Assembly: GCF_024347335.1 (NCBI RefSeq)
Contig: NZ_AP025463.1
Span: 3,410,001-3,474,000, forward strand
From: Vibrio celticus
GTDB lineage: Bacteria > Pseudomonadota > Gammaproteobacteria > Enterobacterales > Vibrionaceae
Reading direction: 5' to 3'
DNA length: 64,000 nucleotides
Within the stretch, counting starts at the first letter, position 1. Each line of letters opens with the position of its first letter. This document shows, piece after piece, positions 24,684 through 33,704 of the stretch. The position numbers and the translations under genes were made by a program. Below the pieces are notes generated by a model that saw only the letters and a list, made by a program, of their open reading frames with translations, did no database searches and was not told the origin of the DNA.

Positions 24684-26762
24684 ATGTCACAGCTTTTATC
24701 TGCTATCCCTCTCAACTCTTTATCTGGAGTCGGCGCTAAAGTCGCAGAGAAACTGGAAAAGGTTGGGCTTAACAACGTACAAGACCTGCTATTTCACCTT
24801 CCTTTGCGCTACGAAGATCGGACACGTATCTATCCAATCGTAAAGTTGCACGCCGGCCTTTGGGCTGCTGTACAGGGCAAAGTAATGCACGTCGATACCA
24901 TTTTCGGTAAACGTAAGATGCTCGCAGTAAAGATCAGCGATGGTAACGGTACGATTACGCTGCGCTTTTTCAACTTTACTGCAGGAATGAAGAATAACTT
25001 TGCCGAAGGCAAACAAGTACACGCCTACGGTGAGATCAAGCGTGGCAACATGGGCCTTGAGATTGTTCACCCTGACTACAAGTTCTTTGCCCCAAGGCAA
25101 CAGCCAGACGTTGAAGCGAACCTAACCCCGGTGTATCCAACCACTGAAGGGCTAAGACAAGTCACACTGCGCAACCTCACTGACCAAGCTCTAGAGCTAA
25201 TCGACAAAGCTGCCGTCAATGAGCTGCTACCGTCTGGCTTGTACGACCACCAAATTACTCTAGCACAAGCACTGCATACCATTCATAGACCACCTCCAGG
25301 TATCGACCTAGAGCTATTTGATGAAGGTAAACACCCTGCACAGCTGCGCCTAATTATGGAAGAGTTACTGGCTCAAAACCTGTCGATGTTGTCGGTTCGT
25401 AGCAAAGGACAGCAAGACAAGGCGATGCCTTTTCCTCCTGTGAACACCCTCAAAGATAAGCTGTTGGCTCAGCTGCCTTTTTCTCCGACCAATGCGCAAA
25501 CACGAGTGACCAAGGAGATCGAAGCTGACTTGGAAAAACCGCACCCTATGATGCGTTTAGTGCAAGGGGATGTAGGTTCAGGTAAAACCTTGGTTGCTGC
25601 TCTAGCGGCGGTTCGCGCATTAGAGCATGGCCAACAAGTCGCCTTGATGGCACCAACAGAACTATTAGCCGAGCAGCACGCGATTAATTTTGCTAACTGG
25701 TTTGAAGCAATGGGCATTCAAGTCGGTTGGCTGGCAGGTAAGCTCAAAGGCAAAGCCCGTGAAACCGAACTGGCACGCATTGCCAGCGGCGAAGCGCAAA
25801 TGGTGGTCGGTACTCATGCCTTGTTCCAAGAACATGTCGAGTTCAAAAACCTTGGCTTAGTGATCATCGATGAGCAGCACCGATTTGGTGTCCACCAGCG
25901 TTTAGAGCTACGTGAAAAAGGGGCAAAACAAGGCTATTACCCGCACCAGTTAGTGATGACAGCAACACCAATTCCACGAACGCTCGCCATGACGGCCTAT
26001 GCCGATCTCGAAACCTCGATTATCGATGAGCTGCCACCGGGTCGTACACCGATTCAAACCGTGGCGATTCCTGATACCAAACGCGATGATATCGTTGAGC
26101 GGGTGCGTAATGCGTGTCTTAATGAAGGAAAACAGGCCTACTGGGTATGTACGCTGATTGATGAATCCGAAGTATTGGAAGCGCAAGCCGCTGCTGATAC
26201 CGCAGAAGAGCTGCAACGCAAACTGCCTGACGTCAAAATTGGTCTAGTGCACGGGCGAATGAAACCTGCCGAGAAACAGGCGGTGATGCGAGAGTTCAAG
26301 GAGAACAAACTGCACCTATTAGTCGCGACTACCGTGATTGAAGTGGGCGTGGATGTGCCGAATTCGAGTTTAATGATCATAGAGAACCCAGAGCGTCTCG
26401 GCCTAGCGCAACTACACCAATTACGAGGCCGTGTTGGCCGTGGCTCGGTCGCAAGCCATTGTGTATTGCTGTATCACTCACCACTGTCTAAAACCGCTCA
26501 GAAACGTTTAGGTGTGCTGCGTGAAAGTAACGATGGATTTGTGATTGCACAGCGTGACTTAGAGATACGTGGCCCCGGTGAACTACTTGGCACCAAGCAA
26601 ACAGGCTTGGCGGATTTCAAGATTGCCGACTTGGTACGAGACCAACATTTGATCCCAGAAGTTCAGCGTATTGCACGTCATATTCACGATAGCTACCCAG
26701 ACAACGCCAAGGCGATCATCAATCGTTGGTTAGGTGAACGAGATGTCTATTCTAAGGCGTAA
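24684..26762 (+). CDS. recG: ATP-dependent DNA helicase RecG
   Basis: Branch-migrates Holliday junctions and reverses stalled forks. From the ATG at 24684 the product is 692 residues (E. coli 693): wedge OB domain near LWAAVQGKVMHVDTIFGKRK, then helicase motif I GDVGSGKTLVAALAA, DEQH box (IIDEQHRFG), motif III MTATPIPRTLAM, GLVHGRMKPAEK, motif V TTVIEVGVDVPN and motif VI QLRGRVGRG. The codon at 24672 would add four residues without a ribosome-binding site; 24684 has GAG ten bases upstream. The block gmk-rpoZ-spoT-recG is the usual Vibrio order. Confidence 0.97.
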   Translation: MSQLLSAIPLNSLSGVGAKVAEKLEKVGLNNVQDLLFHLPLRYEDRTRIYPIVKLHAGLWAAVQGKVMHVDTIFGKRKMLAVKISDGNGTITLRFFNFTAGMKNNFAEGKQVHAYGEIKRGNMGLEIVHPDYKFFAPRQQPDVEANLTPVYPTTEGLRQVTLRNLTDQALELIDKAAVNELLPSGLYDHQITLAQALHTIHRPPPGIDLELFDEGKHPAQLRLIMEELLAQNLSMLSVRSKGQQDKAMPFPPVNTLKDKLLAQLPFSPTNAQTRVTKEIEADLEKPHPMMRLVQGDVGSGKTLVAALAAVRALEHGQQVALMAPTELLAEQHAINFANWFEAMGIQVGWLAGKLKGKARETELARIASGEAQMVVGTHALFQEHVEFKNLGLVIIDEQHRFGVHQRLELREKGAKQGYYPHQLVMTATPIPRTLAMTAYADLETSIIDELPPGRTPIQTVAIPDTKRDDIVERVRNACLNEGKQAYWVCTLIDESEVLEAQAAADTAEELQRKLPDVKIGLVHGRMKPAEKQAVMREFKENKLHLLVATTVIEVGVDVPNSSLMIIENPERLGLAQLHQLRGRVGRGSVASHCVLLYHSPLSKTAQKRLGVLRESNDGFVIAQRDLEIRGPGELLGTKQTGLADFKIADLVRDQHLIPEVQRIARHIHDSYPDNAKAIINRWLGERDVYSKA

Positions 26763-26790
26763 TTAGCCCGCCTATTCCAGCTTAAAACGT

Positions 26791-26818
26791 AATAAGGCTT
26801 CCCCAAGGAAGCCTTATT
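26791..26818 (+). terminator. Hairpin after recG
   Basis: A perfect 12-bp stem AATAAGGCTTCC / GGAAGCCTTATT with a CCAA loop lies ~30 bases past the recG stop. There is no following T-run, so termination strength is uncertain. Confidence 0.6.
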
Positions 26819-26846
26819 AGTACGCGTTACTTTCACAAGCAAGAGC

Positions 26847-26970
26847 GAGATTCCCTACTCGTTCGTTCCTCACGATAGGGAATGACGATCAAAATAAACT
26901 TCCGTCATCAAGGTACATGGTTAGCAATTCGTCATCCCCGAGAGGGAAGAATGACCGAGTCGGGGATCTC
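26847..26970. repeat. Pair of inverted REP-like elements (41 bp each)
   Basis: The element at 26847-26887 begins GAGATTCCCTACTCG and ends ATAGGGAATGACG. The reverse complement of 26930-26970 begins GAGATCCCCGACTCG and ends CTCGGGGATGACG. The two align over 41 bases without gaps. Each folds into its own hairpin (ATTCCCTA/TAGGGAAT and ATCCCCGA/TCGGGGAT); the differences in the stem are compensatory. This is the structure of REP/BIME elements. It lies between the convergent recG and envZ genes. Confidence 0.75.
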
Positions 26971-27020
26971 TTAACAGTTCCCCGAACCGAACTTATCGTC
27001 ATCATACGGACCGATGATAA

Positions 27021-28316
27021 CTAGGGCTTAACTGGGAAACTGATCTGCGCCTTCAAGCCACCTTCACTGCGATTATTGACCACCACCGCACCTTGATGTT
27101 GGCTAACGATACGTTTCACAATCGCCAAACCTAAACCTGTTCCTTCACTGCCACGAGCGGTGTCACCACGTGTGAACGGTTCAAACAACTTACCGACCTG
27201 GTCTTGCGGGATCCCAGGGCCATTATCTTCAACGGTCACCCAAGCCAGTTTATTATCCGCCGTCATGCCAGTCGATACCTTGACCCAACCATTGCCATAG
27301 CGCAGCGCATTCACCACCAAGTTACTCACGGCACGCTTCATCGCGATCGGGTTACCTAGCGCAGGCTTCATTGACTCTGGAATATCGGTTTCAATCTGAA
27401 CCTCGTAGCCACCCTCAGAGCTTGATACTTCACGAGCAATATCATCGACAAATACCTCTTGGAATGAATTTCGATCAACGGGTTTTAAATAATCCATAAA
27501 CTGACTGATGATCTCGTTACACTCTTCAGTATCACTGATGATCCCGTCGGCTAAGTAGGCTTCCTCTGGTGACATCATCTCAGTCGCTAAGCGAATACGC
27601 GTTAACGGAGTACGTAAATCATGGCTGATACCTGCCATCAACAAGGCGCGGTCTTCCTCTAGCTCTTGGATGCCTTTAGACATCTGGTTAAAGGCTCGAG
27701 TTACCGAGCGAATCTCTTGTGCGCCTTGAACTGGCAATGGCGGTGGAATATCACCTCGCCCGACACCTTGCGCCGCTTTCTCTAGCGCTATCAACGGACG
27801 GTTTTGCAATCGGATAAACAGCCAACCACCTGCGACAATCAACAGCGCCATGATCAGACTGTTACGAAACAGTGGTGCAAAATCCTCTTCTTGCAGCTCT
27901 GATAACGGAATACGAATTAAAGAGTTGGGTAACTGCGCAATGTCCATCCACAGCACATAGCTCTCTTTACCCAAGATCAGCCGCACTTCAGTTTCAGAAC
28001 CCAGCTCCTTGGTCATCTCCTCACTCATCAGGTCGATTGCTACTGCATGGTAATACTCACCCGCGGCTTCGCTGTTTTTCGCGTGAACAGTTACCCCTAG
28101 CTGCTCAAGTACACGCTGACGTAGTGGCGCATCAATCTCGATATCACTGCCTTGGTCCAATACCAGGTTTAGCTCGTGTGCCAGAATCTTATTAAACTGC
28201 TGCAAACTTGGCATCAACGCATAGTTAAAAACCGCGTAATAAGAAAAAATTTGGCTAGCGACCAATAGCGTTAAGAAAAGCACTATCGACTGAGTAAAGG
28301 AGCTACGTATACGCAT
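27021..28316 (-). CDS. envZ: Osmosensor histidine kinase EnvZ
   Basis: Inner membrane sensor kinase/phosphatase for OmpR. The 431 residues hold two membrane helices (about 10-32 and 150-170), a HAMP linker (NRPLIALEKAAQGVGRGD), the dimerisation H-box GISHDLRTPLTRIRLATEMM with the phospho-His near residue 232, and ATPase boxes N (AVSNLVVNALRYG), G1 (VEDNGPGIP), F and G2 (EGTGLGLAIVKRI). Slightly shorter than E. coli EnvZ (450), mainly in the periplasmic part. It follows ompR with a 153-base gap, unlike the overlapping genes of E. coli. Confidence 0.95.
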   Translation of the reverse strand: MRIRSSFTQSIVLFLTLLVASQIFSYYAVFNYALMPSLQQFNKILAHELNLVLDQGSDIEIDAPLRQRVLEQLGVTVHAKNSEAAGEYYHAVAIDLMSEEMTKELGSETEVRLILGKESYVLWMDIAQLPNSLIRIPLSELQEEDFAPLFRNSLIMALLIVAGGWLFIRLQNRPLIALEKAAQGVGRGDIPPPLPVQGAQEIRSVTRAFNQMSKGIQELEEDRALLMAGISHDLRTPLTRIRLATEMMSPEEAYLADGIISDTEECNEIISQFMDYLKPVDRNSFQEVFVDDIAREVSSSEGGYEVQIETDIPESMKPALGNPIAMKRAVSNLVVNALRYGNGWVKVSTGMTADNKLAWVTVEDNGPGIPQDQVGKLFEPFTRGDTARGSEGTGLGLAIVKRIVSQHQGAVVVNNRSEGGLKAQISFPVKP

Positions 28317-28390
28317 GGGGTACCCGAGATGTAGAAAGATAAAGAAAGTGTTATATGACTATAACTCTAAAACATTGTGCTGAATAGAAA

Positions 28391-28422
28391 ACGGGCCATC
28401 GCATATTAATGAGATGACCCGT
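28391..28422 (-). terminator. Terminator-like hairpin between ompR and envZ
   Basis: On the minus strand ACGGGTCATC and GATGGCCCGT form a 10-bp stem with one mismatch and a 12-base loop, followed by TTTTCTATTC. It lies ~50 bases past the ompR stop and ~75 before envZ, so it could partly terminate transcription and lower envZ expression relative to ompR. The hairpin is seen; the effect is inferred. Confidence 0.6.
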
Positions 28423-28469
28423 AAGATTCACAGAATCGATAAAGCTGCTGTAGAGCTTATTAAGCTGAA

Positions 28470-29189
28470 TTACACAGCTTTGCCATCTGGAACGAATACA
28501 TAACCCAAGCCCCACACCGTTTGGATGTAGCGAGGTTTGCTTGGATCTTCTTCAACTAGACGACGCAGACGTGAAATCTGAACATCGATAGAACGTTCCA
28601 TTGCTGAATACTCACGGCCACGAGCCATGTTCATCAGCTTATCGCGAGACATTGGCTCACGAGCATTCGTTACCAATGACTTAAGTACCGCAAATTCACC
28701 CGAAGTAAGAGGCATTGGCTCTTCACCGCGGAACATTTCGCGAGTACCTAGGTTCAAACGGAATTCACCAAATTCAACCACAGACTCTTCTGTACTTGGT
28801 GCGCCCGGCGCTTCAATGACTTGGCGACGCAGTACCGCTTTAATACGAGCAAGCAGTTCACGTGGGTTAAATGGTTTTGGCAGGTAATCATCAGCACCCA
28901 CTTCCAAGCCCACAATGCGATCCACTTCATCACCCTTTGCTGTAAGCATCAGGATTGGTAGCGAGTTGTTTGCGTTTCGTAAACGACGACAGATCGATAG
29001 ACCATCTTCGCCCGGCAACATTAAATCCAATACCATCAAGTGAAAATTTTCACGGGTTAACAGGCGGTCCATCTGCTCACTGTTTGCCACGCTACGCACT
29101 TGAAAGCCCTGCTCTGACAGATAGCGCTCTAACAGTGCACGTAAACGAGCATCGTCATCGACCACTAAAATTTTGTAGTTTTCTTGCAT
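28470..29189 (-). CDS. ompR: Response regulator OmpR
   Basis: DNA-binding partner of EnvZ controlling porin and other osmotic genes. From the ATG at 29189 the product is 239 residues, the length of E. coli OmpR, and begins MQENYKILVVDDDARLRALL. Receiver domain: DDD acidic pocket, phospho-Asp55 in HLMVLDLMLPGEDG, Thr in MLTAKGDE and Lys in LPKPFNP. C-terminal winged helix: PLTSGEFAVLKSL, YSAMERSIDVQISRLRRLVE and YIQTVWGLGYVFVPDG. The longer frame (to 29255) adds 22 residues with no family support. Divergent from greB. Confidence 0.97.
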   Translation of the reverse strand: MQENYKILVVDDDARLRALLERYLSEQGFQVRSVANSEQMDRLLTRENFHLMVLDLMLPGEDGLSICRRLRNANNSLPILMLTAKGDEVDRIVGLEVGADDYLPKPFNPRELLARIKAVLRRQVIEAPGAPSTEESVVEFGEFRLNLGTREMFRGEEPMPLTSGEFAVLKSLVTNAREPMSRDKLMNMARGREYSAMERSIDVQISRLRRLVEEDPSKPRYIQTVWGLGYVFVPDGKAV

Positions 29190-29359
29190 GTAATGGTTCC
29201 ACCTATTAAAGCTTAAACCTAAGGTTAAGCATTCTTGGTAAATTGTATAAGACATTAAAAATGTAACATTATTGGAGAAAAAGTCGCCTAAATAATTGTT
29301 AACGTATGTTGCCTTTCTATATATTCTATCTTAGATCATCATTTCATTAAGTCCGATTT

Positions 29360-29842
29360 ATGAAAACCAAACTTATCACCCGAGAAGGTTATAACAAACT
29401 CAAAGCAGAACATGACCACTTATGGCACGAGAAGCGTCCAGAGATCACCAAAATAGTCACTTGGGCTGCAAGCCTCGGAGATCGTTCAGAAAACGCAGAT
29501 TACACCTTCAATAAGCGTTTGCTTCGTCAGATTGATCGCCGAGTGCGTTTCTTAAGAAAGTTCCTACCTGATGTCACAATCGTGGATTACTCACCACAAC
29601 AAGAAGGTAAGGTCTTTTTCGGTGCTTGGGTCGAAATTGAGAATGATGATGGAGAAATTAAGAAGTTTCGAATTGTTGGCCCCGAAGAGATCTACGGCGA
29701 TGCTAAAGGCTATATCTCTATCGACTCACCAATGGCTAGAGCTCTACTCAAGAAAGAGGTAGATGATGAGTTTACGGTAAAAACACCGGAAGGCGACAAA
29801 GAGTGGTTCATTAACTCGATCAGCTACGCAGATAACGAATAA
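29360..29842 (+). CDS. greB: Transcript cleavage factor GreB
   Basis: Rescues backtracked RNA polymerase by stimulating cleavage of the nascent RNA. The 160 residues show the N-terminal coiled coil with the acidic tip motif WAASLGDRSENADYTF (residues ~36-51), RFLRKFLPDVTIVDYSP, and the FKBP-like C-terminal domain with RIVGPEEIYGDAKGYISIDS. A size of 158-160 and the basic patch pattern fit GreB rather than GreA. It is divergent from ompR and followed by a CsrB-type RNA on the other strand and tex, as in the E. coli ompR-greB-yhgF order. Confidence 0.96.
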   Translation: MKTKLITREGYNKLKAEHDHLWHEKRPEITKIVTWAASLGDRSENADYTFNKRLLRQIDRRVRFLRKFLPDVTIVDYSPQQEGKVFFGAWVEIENDDGEIKKFRIVGPEEIYGDAKGYISIDSPMARALLKKEVDDEFTVKTPEGDKEWFINSISYADNE

Positions 29843-29902
29843 CCAAACCTAATAGACACTTAGCGATGAGCTGAGTGTCTAAGCAAACCCAAACTCCAGA
29901 TA

Positions 29903-30211
29903 AAAGAAAACCCCGCAAGGCTTTCGCCTAGCGGGGTTAAGTCTCTATCGCAGCAATCCGGCTACTGTTTATCTCTTCGAGATAAGGTGCTCCCTGCATC
30001 TTTCCTTGATAGTGGCTAAATCCTTTAACCAATTTCCTTTTTGTTCATCGCCATCCTAGCGGTGTCCATTCTAGCCTGTCATCCTGACTGGCGAATCTCA
30101 TCCAGAGATTATCACTTCCTTGCTGACCACTCATCCTAAGTAATCAAATCTTCATCCTGAAGATACCTAGTCCATTAGGCTTTTTCCTGTTCCTGCCAAC
30201 TCCCTGTCGAC
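29903..30211 (-). ncRNA. csrB: CsrB-family regulatory RNA
   Basis: Small RNA that sequesters CsrA. The ~309-nt minus-strand transcript begins GTCGACAGGGAGTTGGCAGG, which as I recall is nearly the start of E. coli csrB, and holds about 16 GGA motifs, many as AGGATG or AGGAA in small hairpin loops (for example CTTCAGGATGAAG, CATTCTAGGATGG-like CGCTAGGATGGCG, TCTGGATGAGA). Near the end GCAGGGAGCA and AGTAGCCGGATTGCTGCGA also match csrB. It ends in a strong terminator (29909-29938). A -10-like TAATAT is at 30219-30224 and a VarA box at 30371. Vibrio has several such RNAs (CsrB, C, D); which one this is I cannot tell. Confidence 0.9.
29909..29938 (-). terminator. Terminator of the CsrB-type RNA (also facing greB)
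   Basis: AACCCCGCTAGGC and GCCTTGCGGGGTT pair around GAAA, followed by TTTCTTTT on the minus strand. The near-symmetric hairpin can also terminate greB from the other side. Confidence 0.9.
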
Positions 30212-30218
30212 AAGTTAA

Positions 30219-30224
30219 ATATTA
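30219..30224 (-). promoter_or_regulatory. Predicted -10 element of the CsrB-type RNA
   Basis: TAATAT lies seven bases before the predicted first base of the RNA (30211). No good -35 hexamer is found 17 bases upstream, which fits a promoter that needs an activator. Confidence 0.55.
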
Positions 30225-30370
30225 CGGTAATTGCGCGAGTTTCCTAGATAGTCCTAAAAAATATTTACTGTGGTAAATACACCCTAAAACATCAAAACCA
30301 ATAAAATCATAAACTTACATCTTTATTGGGACAATTTACTGAGTTTAAAGCGACTTAGTCTCACATCACT

Positions 30371-30388
30371 TGTAAGAGATCTCGCACA
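30371..30388 (-). promoter_or_regulatory. VarA/GacA/UvrY-type binding box upstream of csrB
   Basis: TGTAAGAGATCTCGCACA (plus strand) is an 18-bp imperfect palindrome matching the known GacA-family site TGTAAGN6CTTACA around AGATCT. Its centre is ~168 bases upstream of the predicted csrB start, a distance typical for these activators. The match is seen; binding is inferred. Confidence 0.75.
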
Positions 30389-30506
30389 AAGCAGGTATCA
30401 GAAACGGAAATTCGACTTCTGACAGGATAATTACACAGCCAAAGCTAGAAAAAGCGTACGCTCACCCCCATGTATTTGTCATGATATTAAATAAGAGATT
30501 CATCGG

Positions 30507-32837
30507 ATGAGCCAAGCTATCTGTCGACTGATCGCTGAAGAACTGAATGTCCGTTCTGAGCAAGTCACTGCCGCAGTAAACCTAATTGATGACGGTAACA
30601 CCGTTCCCTTTATTGCCCGCTACCGTAAAGAAGTTACGGGTGGCTTAGACGATACCCAACTACGTAACCTTGATAGCCGCCTTTCATACCTTCGCGAGTT
30701 AGACGATCGTCGCCAAACGATTCTTAAGTCGATTCAAGACCAAGGAAAACTCACGCCAGAACTCGAGCGTGATATCACTCAAGCAGACAGCAAGACTCGC
30801 CTAGAAGATTTATACCTACCATACAAACCAAAGCGCCGTACCAAAGGTCAGATCGCGATTGAGGCAGGTTTAGAGCCACTTGCCGATACGTTATGGAATG
30901 CACCACAGCACGATCCGGAAACGGAAGCGGCTAACTTCATCAGCAGCGATAAAGGCATTGCCGATACCAAAGCTGCACTCGATGGCGCACGTGCGATCAT
31001 CATGGATCGCATTGCGGAAGACGCAAACCTGCTTGAAAAGATTCGCCAACACCTAAACCGTAATGCAGAGCTTGGTGCTCGTGTTGTGGCTGGCAAAGAG
31101 AACGAAGGTGAGAAGTTCAAAGACTACTTCGAGCATAACGAAGCTCTGAGCAAAGTACCGTCTCACCGTGCACTTGCCATGTTGCGTGGCCGCAATGAAG
31201 GCTTCCTAACGCTGGCAATGAACGCAGACCCAGAGCAAGAAGAAGGTGTGCGTGGTTCATACTGCGAGAACATCATCTCTGATCACTACGGTATTACCTT
31301 AAGCAGCGCACCTGCGGATGCTTGGCGTAAGCAAGTGATTAGCTGGGCATGGCGCATCAAGGTTTCGATGCACATGGAAACTGAATTGATGGGCGCAATG
31401 AAAGAGCGTGCAGAGATCGAAGCGATTGAAGTATTCGCAACTAACCTAAAAGACCTACTCATGGCTGCGCCTGCTGGCCCTCGTGCAACTTTAGGCTTGG
31501 ACCCGGGTTTACGTACCGGGTCGAAAATCGCTGTCGTGGATTCAACCGGTAAGGTTTTGGCAACAGAAACGATTTACCCTCACCCACCGCAAAAGCAATA
31601 CGACAAATCTGCACACGTGGTTGAGCAGATGGTTCGTCAATACAATGTTGATTTGATTGCGATTGGTAACGGCACGGCTTCACGCGAAACCGACAGCTTT
31701 GTGGCTGATGTAATTAAGCGTGGCAACCTAAAAGCGCAAAAGATCATTGTTAGCGAAGCGGGCGCATCGGTGTATTCTGCGTCTGAACTAGCAGCAAAAG
31801 AGTTCCCGAACATGGATGTATCAATTCGTGGTGCGGTGTCTATTGCTCGTCGTCTGCAAGATCCACTGGCAGAGCTAGTGAAGATTGACCCTAAATCGAT
31901 CGGTGTGGGCCAATACCAACACGATGTGAGCCAAACTATGCTTGCTAAGCGCTTAGATGCGATTGTCGAAGACTGTGTAAATGCGGTTGGTGTTGATGTG
32001 AATACCGCTTCGGCTGCGCTACTGACTCGTGTTGCTGGCCTGTCTAGCACCATCGCTCAGAACATCGTGGATTTCCGTGATGAGAATGGTCGTTTTGAAG
32101 CGCGCACTACGTTGAAGAAAGTGGCTCGTTTAGGTCCTAAAGCCTTTGAACAGTGTGCGGGTTTCCTACGAATTATGGACGGCAAGAACCCTCTCGATGC
32201 ATCATCGGTTCACCCAGAAGCTTACCCTGTGGTGAAAAGCATCGCTGAGAAAAACCACAAAGACATCAAATCTCTGGTGGGTAACACAGACTTCCTGCGT
32301 GGCTTGCATGCGATTGATTACACCAATGAAAACTTTGGTGTACCAACGGTAAGCGACATCATCAAGGAGCTGGATAAACCGGGACGCGACCCTCGCCCTG
32401 AGTTCAAGACCGCCACCTTCGCTGATGGCGTAAACAGCGTTTCAGACTTAGAACCGGGCATGATTCTAGAAGGTGTGGTGTCTAACGTGGCCAACTTTGG
32501 TGCCTTCGTTGATATCGGTGTTCACCAAGATGGCTTAGTGCATATTTCAGCGCTCACCGATCGCTTTGTCTCTGACCCCCGTGAAGTGGTTAAAGCGGGT
32601 GACATCGTCAAAGTGAAGGTGATGGAAGTCGATGTTCAGCGTAAACGTATTGCACTGAGCATGCGTATGAAGGACGAGCCGGGACAAGACAACCGAGCGC
32701 AACGCTCAAGCACGCCTCGCACGCAAAACCGCCCGAACCAAAATTCACAAGGCGGACAACGCCGTCGCGAAGAGCCGCAACAAAACGCGGCGATGGGTGG
32801 TGCGTTCGCTGCTGCATTTGCTAAAGCGAAGAAATAA
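30507..32837 (+). CDS. tex: Tex family transcription accessory protein
   Basis: Cytoplasmic nucleic-acid-binding protein related to eukaryotic Spt6; affects transcription and stress responses. The 776 residues include an N-terminal Tex domain (VPFIARYRKEVTGGLDDTQL), a YqgF/RuvC-like fold (LGLDPGLRTGSKIAVVDSTG), helix-hairpin-helix repeats (NAVGVDVNTASAALLTRVAG, LGPKAFEQCAGFLRI) and a C-terminal S1 domain (EGVVSNVANFGAFVDIGVH near residue 655), followed by a basic glutamine/arginine-rich tail. Length matches E. coli YhgF (773). The ~290 bases upstream carry the csrB promoter region on the other strand. Confidence 0.96.
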   Translation: MSQAICRLIAEELNVRSEQVTAAVNLIDDGNTVPFIARYRKEVTGGLDDTQLRNLDSRLSYLRELDDRRQTILKSIQDQGKLTPELERDITQADSKTRLEDLYLPYKPKRRTKGQIAIEAGLEPLADTLWNAPQHDPETEAANFISSDKGIADTKAALDGARAIIMDRIAEDANLLEKIRQHLNRNAELGARVVAGKENEGEKFKDYFEHNEALSKVPSHRALAMLRGRNEGFLTLAMNADPEQEEGVRGSYCENIISDHYGITLSSAPADAWRKQVISWAWRIKVSMHMETELMGAMKERAEIEAIEVFATNLKDLLMAAPAGPRATLGLDPGLRTGSKIAVVDSTGKVLATETIYPHPPQKQYDKSAHVVEQMVRQYNVDLIAIGNGTASRETDSFVADVIKRGNLKAQKIIVSEAGASVYSASELAAKEFPNMDVSIRGAVSIARRLQDPLAELVKIDPKSIGVGQYQHDVSQTMLAKRLDAIVEDCVNAVGVDVNTASAALLTRVAGLSSTIAQNIVDFRDENGRFEARTTLKKVARLGPKAFEQCAGFLRIMDGKNPLDASSVHPEAYPVVKSIAEKNHKDIKSLVGNTDFLRGLHAIDYTNENFGVPTVSDIIKELDKPGRDPRPEFKTATFADGVNSVSDLEPGMILEGVVSNVANFGAFVDIGVHQDGLVHISALTDRFVSDPREVVKAGDIVKVKVMEVDVQRKRIALSMRMKDEPGQDNRAQRSSTPRTQNRPNQNSQGGQRRREEPQQNAAMGGAFAAAFAKAKK

Positions 32838-32865
32838 TCCGTTAAACTGATTCGCCTAAAACAGA

Positions 32866-32896
32866 AAACCTGCATCCCTAAGGGTATGCAGGTTTT
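32866..32896 (+). terminator. Terminator after tex
   Basis: AAACCTGCAT and ATGCAGGTTT pair around a short inner stem CCCTAAGGG, followed by TT on the plus strand. It is ~30 bases past the tex stop. The sequence from 32897 to 33090 shows nothing further that I can name. Confidence 0.85.
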
Positions 32897-33090
32897 TATT
32901 ATGTGTTCAAAAAAGACATCGAAGCTTGGTTGTATTCTTCGTGCTTATACTCAAAATAATTGGAGTTGCAGCTAGGTAACCTTTTCCTTACAAAGGAATG
33001 AAGTTCAGCCCTATGAGCATAGGGGTTCTATGTGATTAGGGTGAACTTACGCAGTTAACAACGCTGCGGCTTCAAGTATGAAGAGTATAA

Positions 33091-33564
33091 TTACAACACG
33101 ACCAGCATCTCTGATGGAGTATGAGGCGCAACAGCATGACCATAATGATATTTTATGACCTTACGTCGTTTCTCCATCTGTCCCTCCTGAATCGCCGCAT
33201 CTAAAACATGCTTTGGCAGGCGGAAACGCATGGTATAGCCTTTTCCTTGGTCGGCACTGTATGTTCTCAGGGCCAACAAGCTGAACAGTCTATCAAAAGG
33301 ATCTTGTGACTCTTCTTGGCTAACCGAATTGGCCTCTGACTCGTTCTCCATTTCATAACCAGGATGATCTGAAGGATCCCAAGCCGACTGCTGCCTTCGT
33401 TTATCGTCCGACTTTACCTTGCGCTCTGCATTGGTTCTCGCCAATGCTACTGCGGGAGCAACAGGCTCTCGGACTTTATTATCACGCGCAACTTGCTCTG
33501 TTTGCACATTAACGGACGGGGCGATTAGTGGCACACTCACTGCAGTTGCAGGTGACACAATCAT
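33091..33564 (-). CDS. Unrecognised 157-residue protein
   Basis: I do not recognise a family. There is no signal peptide or membrane segment. The N-terminal half (residues 1-85) is low-complexity and probably disordered, with valine/proline/alanine at the start and then a charged stretch KSDDKRRQQSAWDPSDHPGY and many Glu/Ser. Residues ~88-150 look folded: DPFDRLFSLLALRTYSADQG, MRFRLPKHVLDAAIQEGQME and KRRKVIKYHYGHAVAPHTPS. It reads cleanly between tex and bioH, and carries a copy of the 162-bp repeat element in its upstream region. A Vibrio-lineage protein is the likely explanation. Confidence 0.65.
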   Translation of the reverse strand: MIVSPATAVSVPLIAPSVNVQTEQVARDNKVREPVAPAVALARTNAERKVKSDDKRRQQSAWDPSDHPGYEMENESEANSVSQEESQDPFDRLFSLLALRTYSADQGKGYTMRFRLPKHVLDAAIQEGQMEKRRKVIKYHYGHAVAPHTPSEMLVVL

Positions 33565-33704
33565 CGCGAACTCTCCTCAAGAATCGCCCATCGTTTTTGC
33601 TATAACGCTGTTGTACTGTGAGTCAGCACAACAGGCATAGCCCAACTTAGCGCAATCAGCTCAGGAGAGAGTGAGGTCTGAGTATCAAGCAACACGTTGG
33701 TGTT

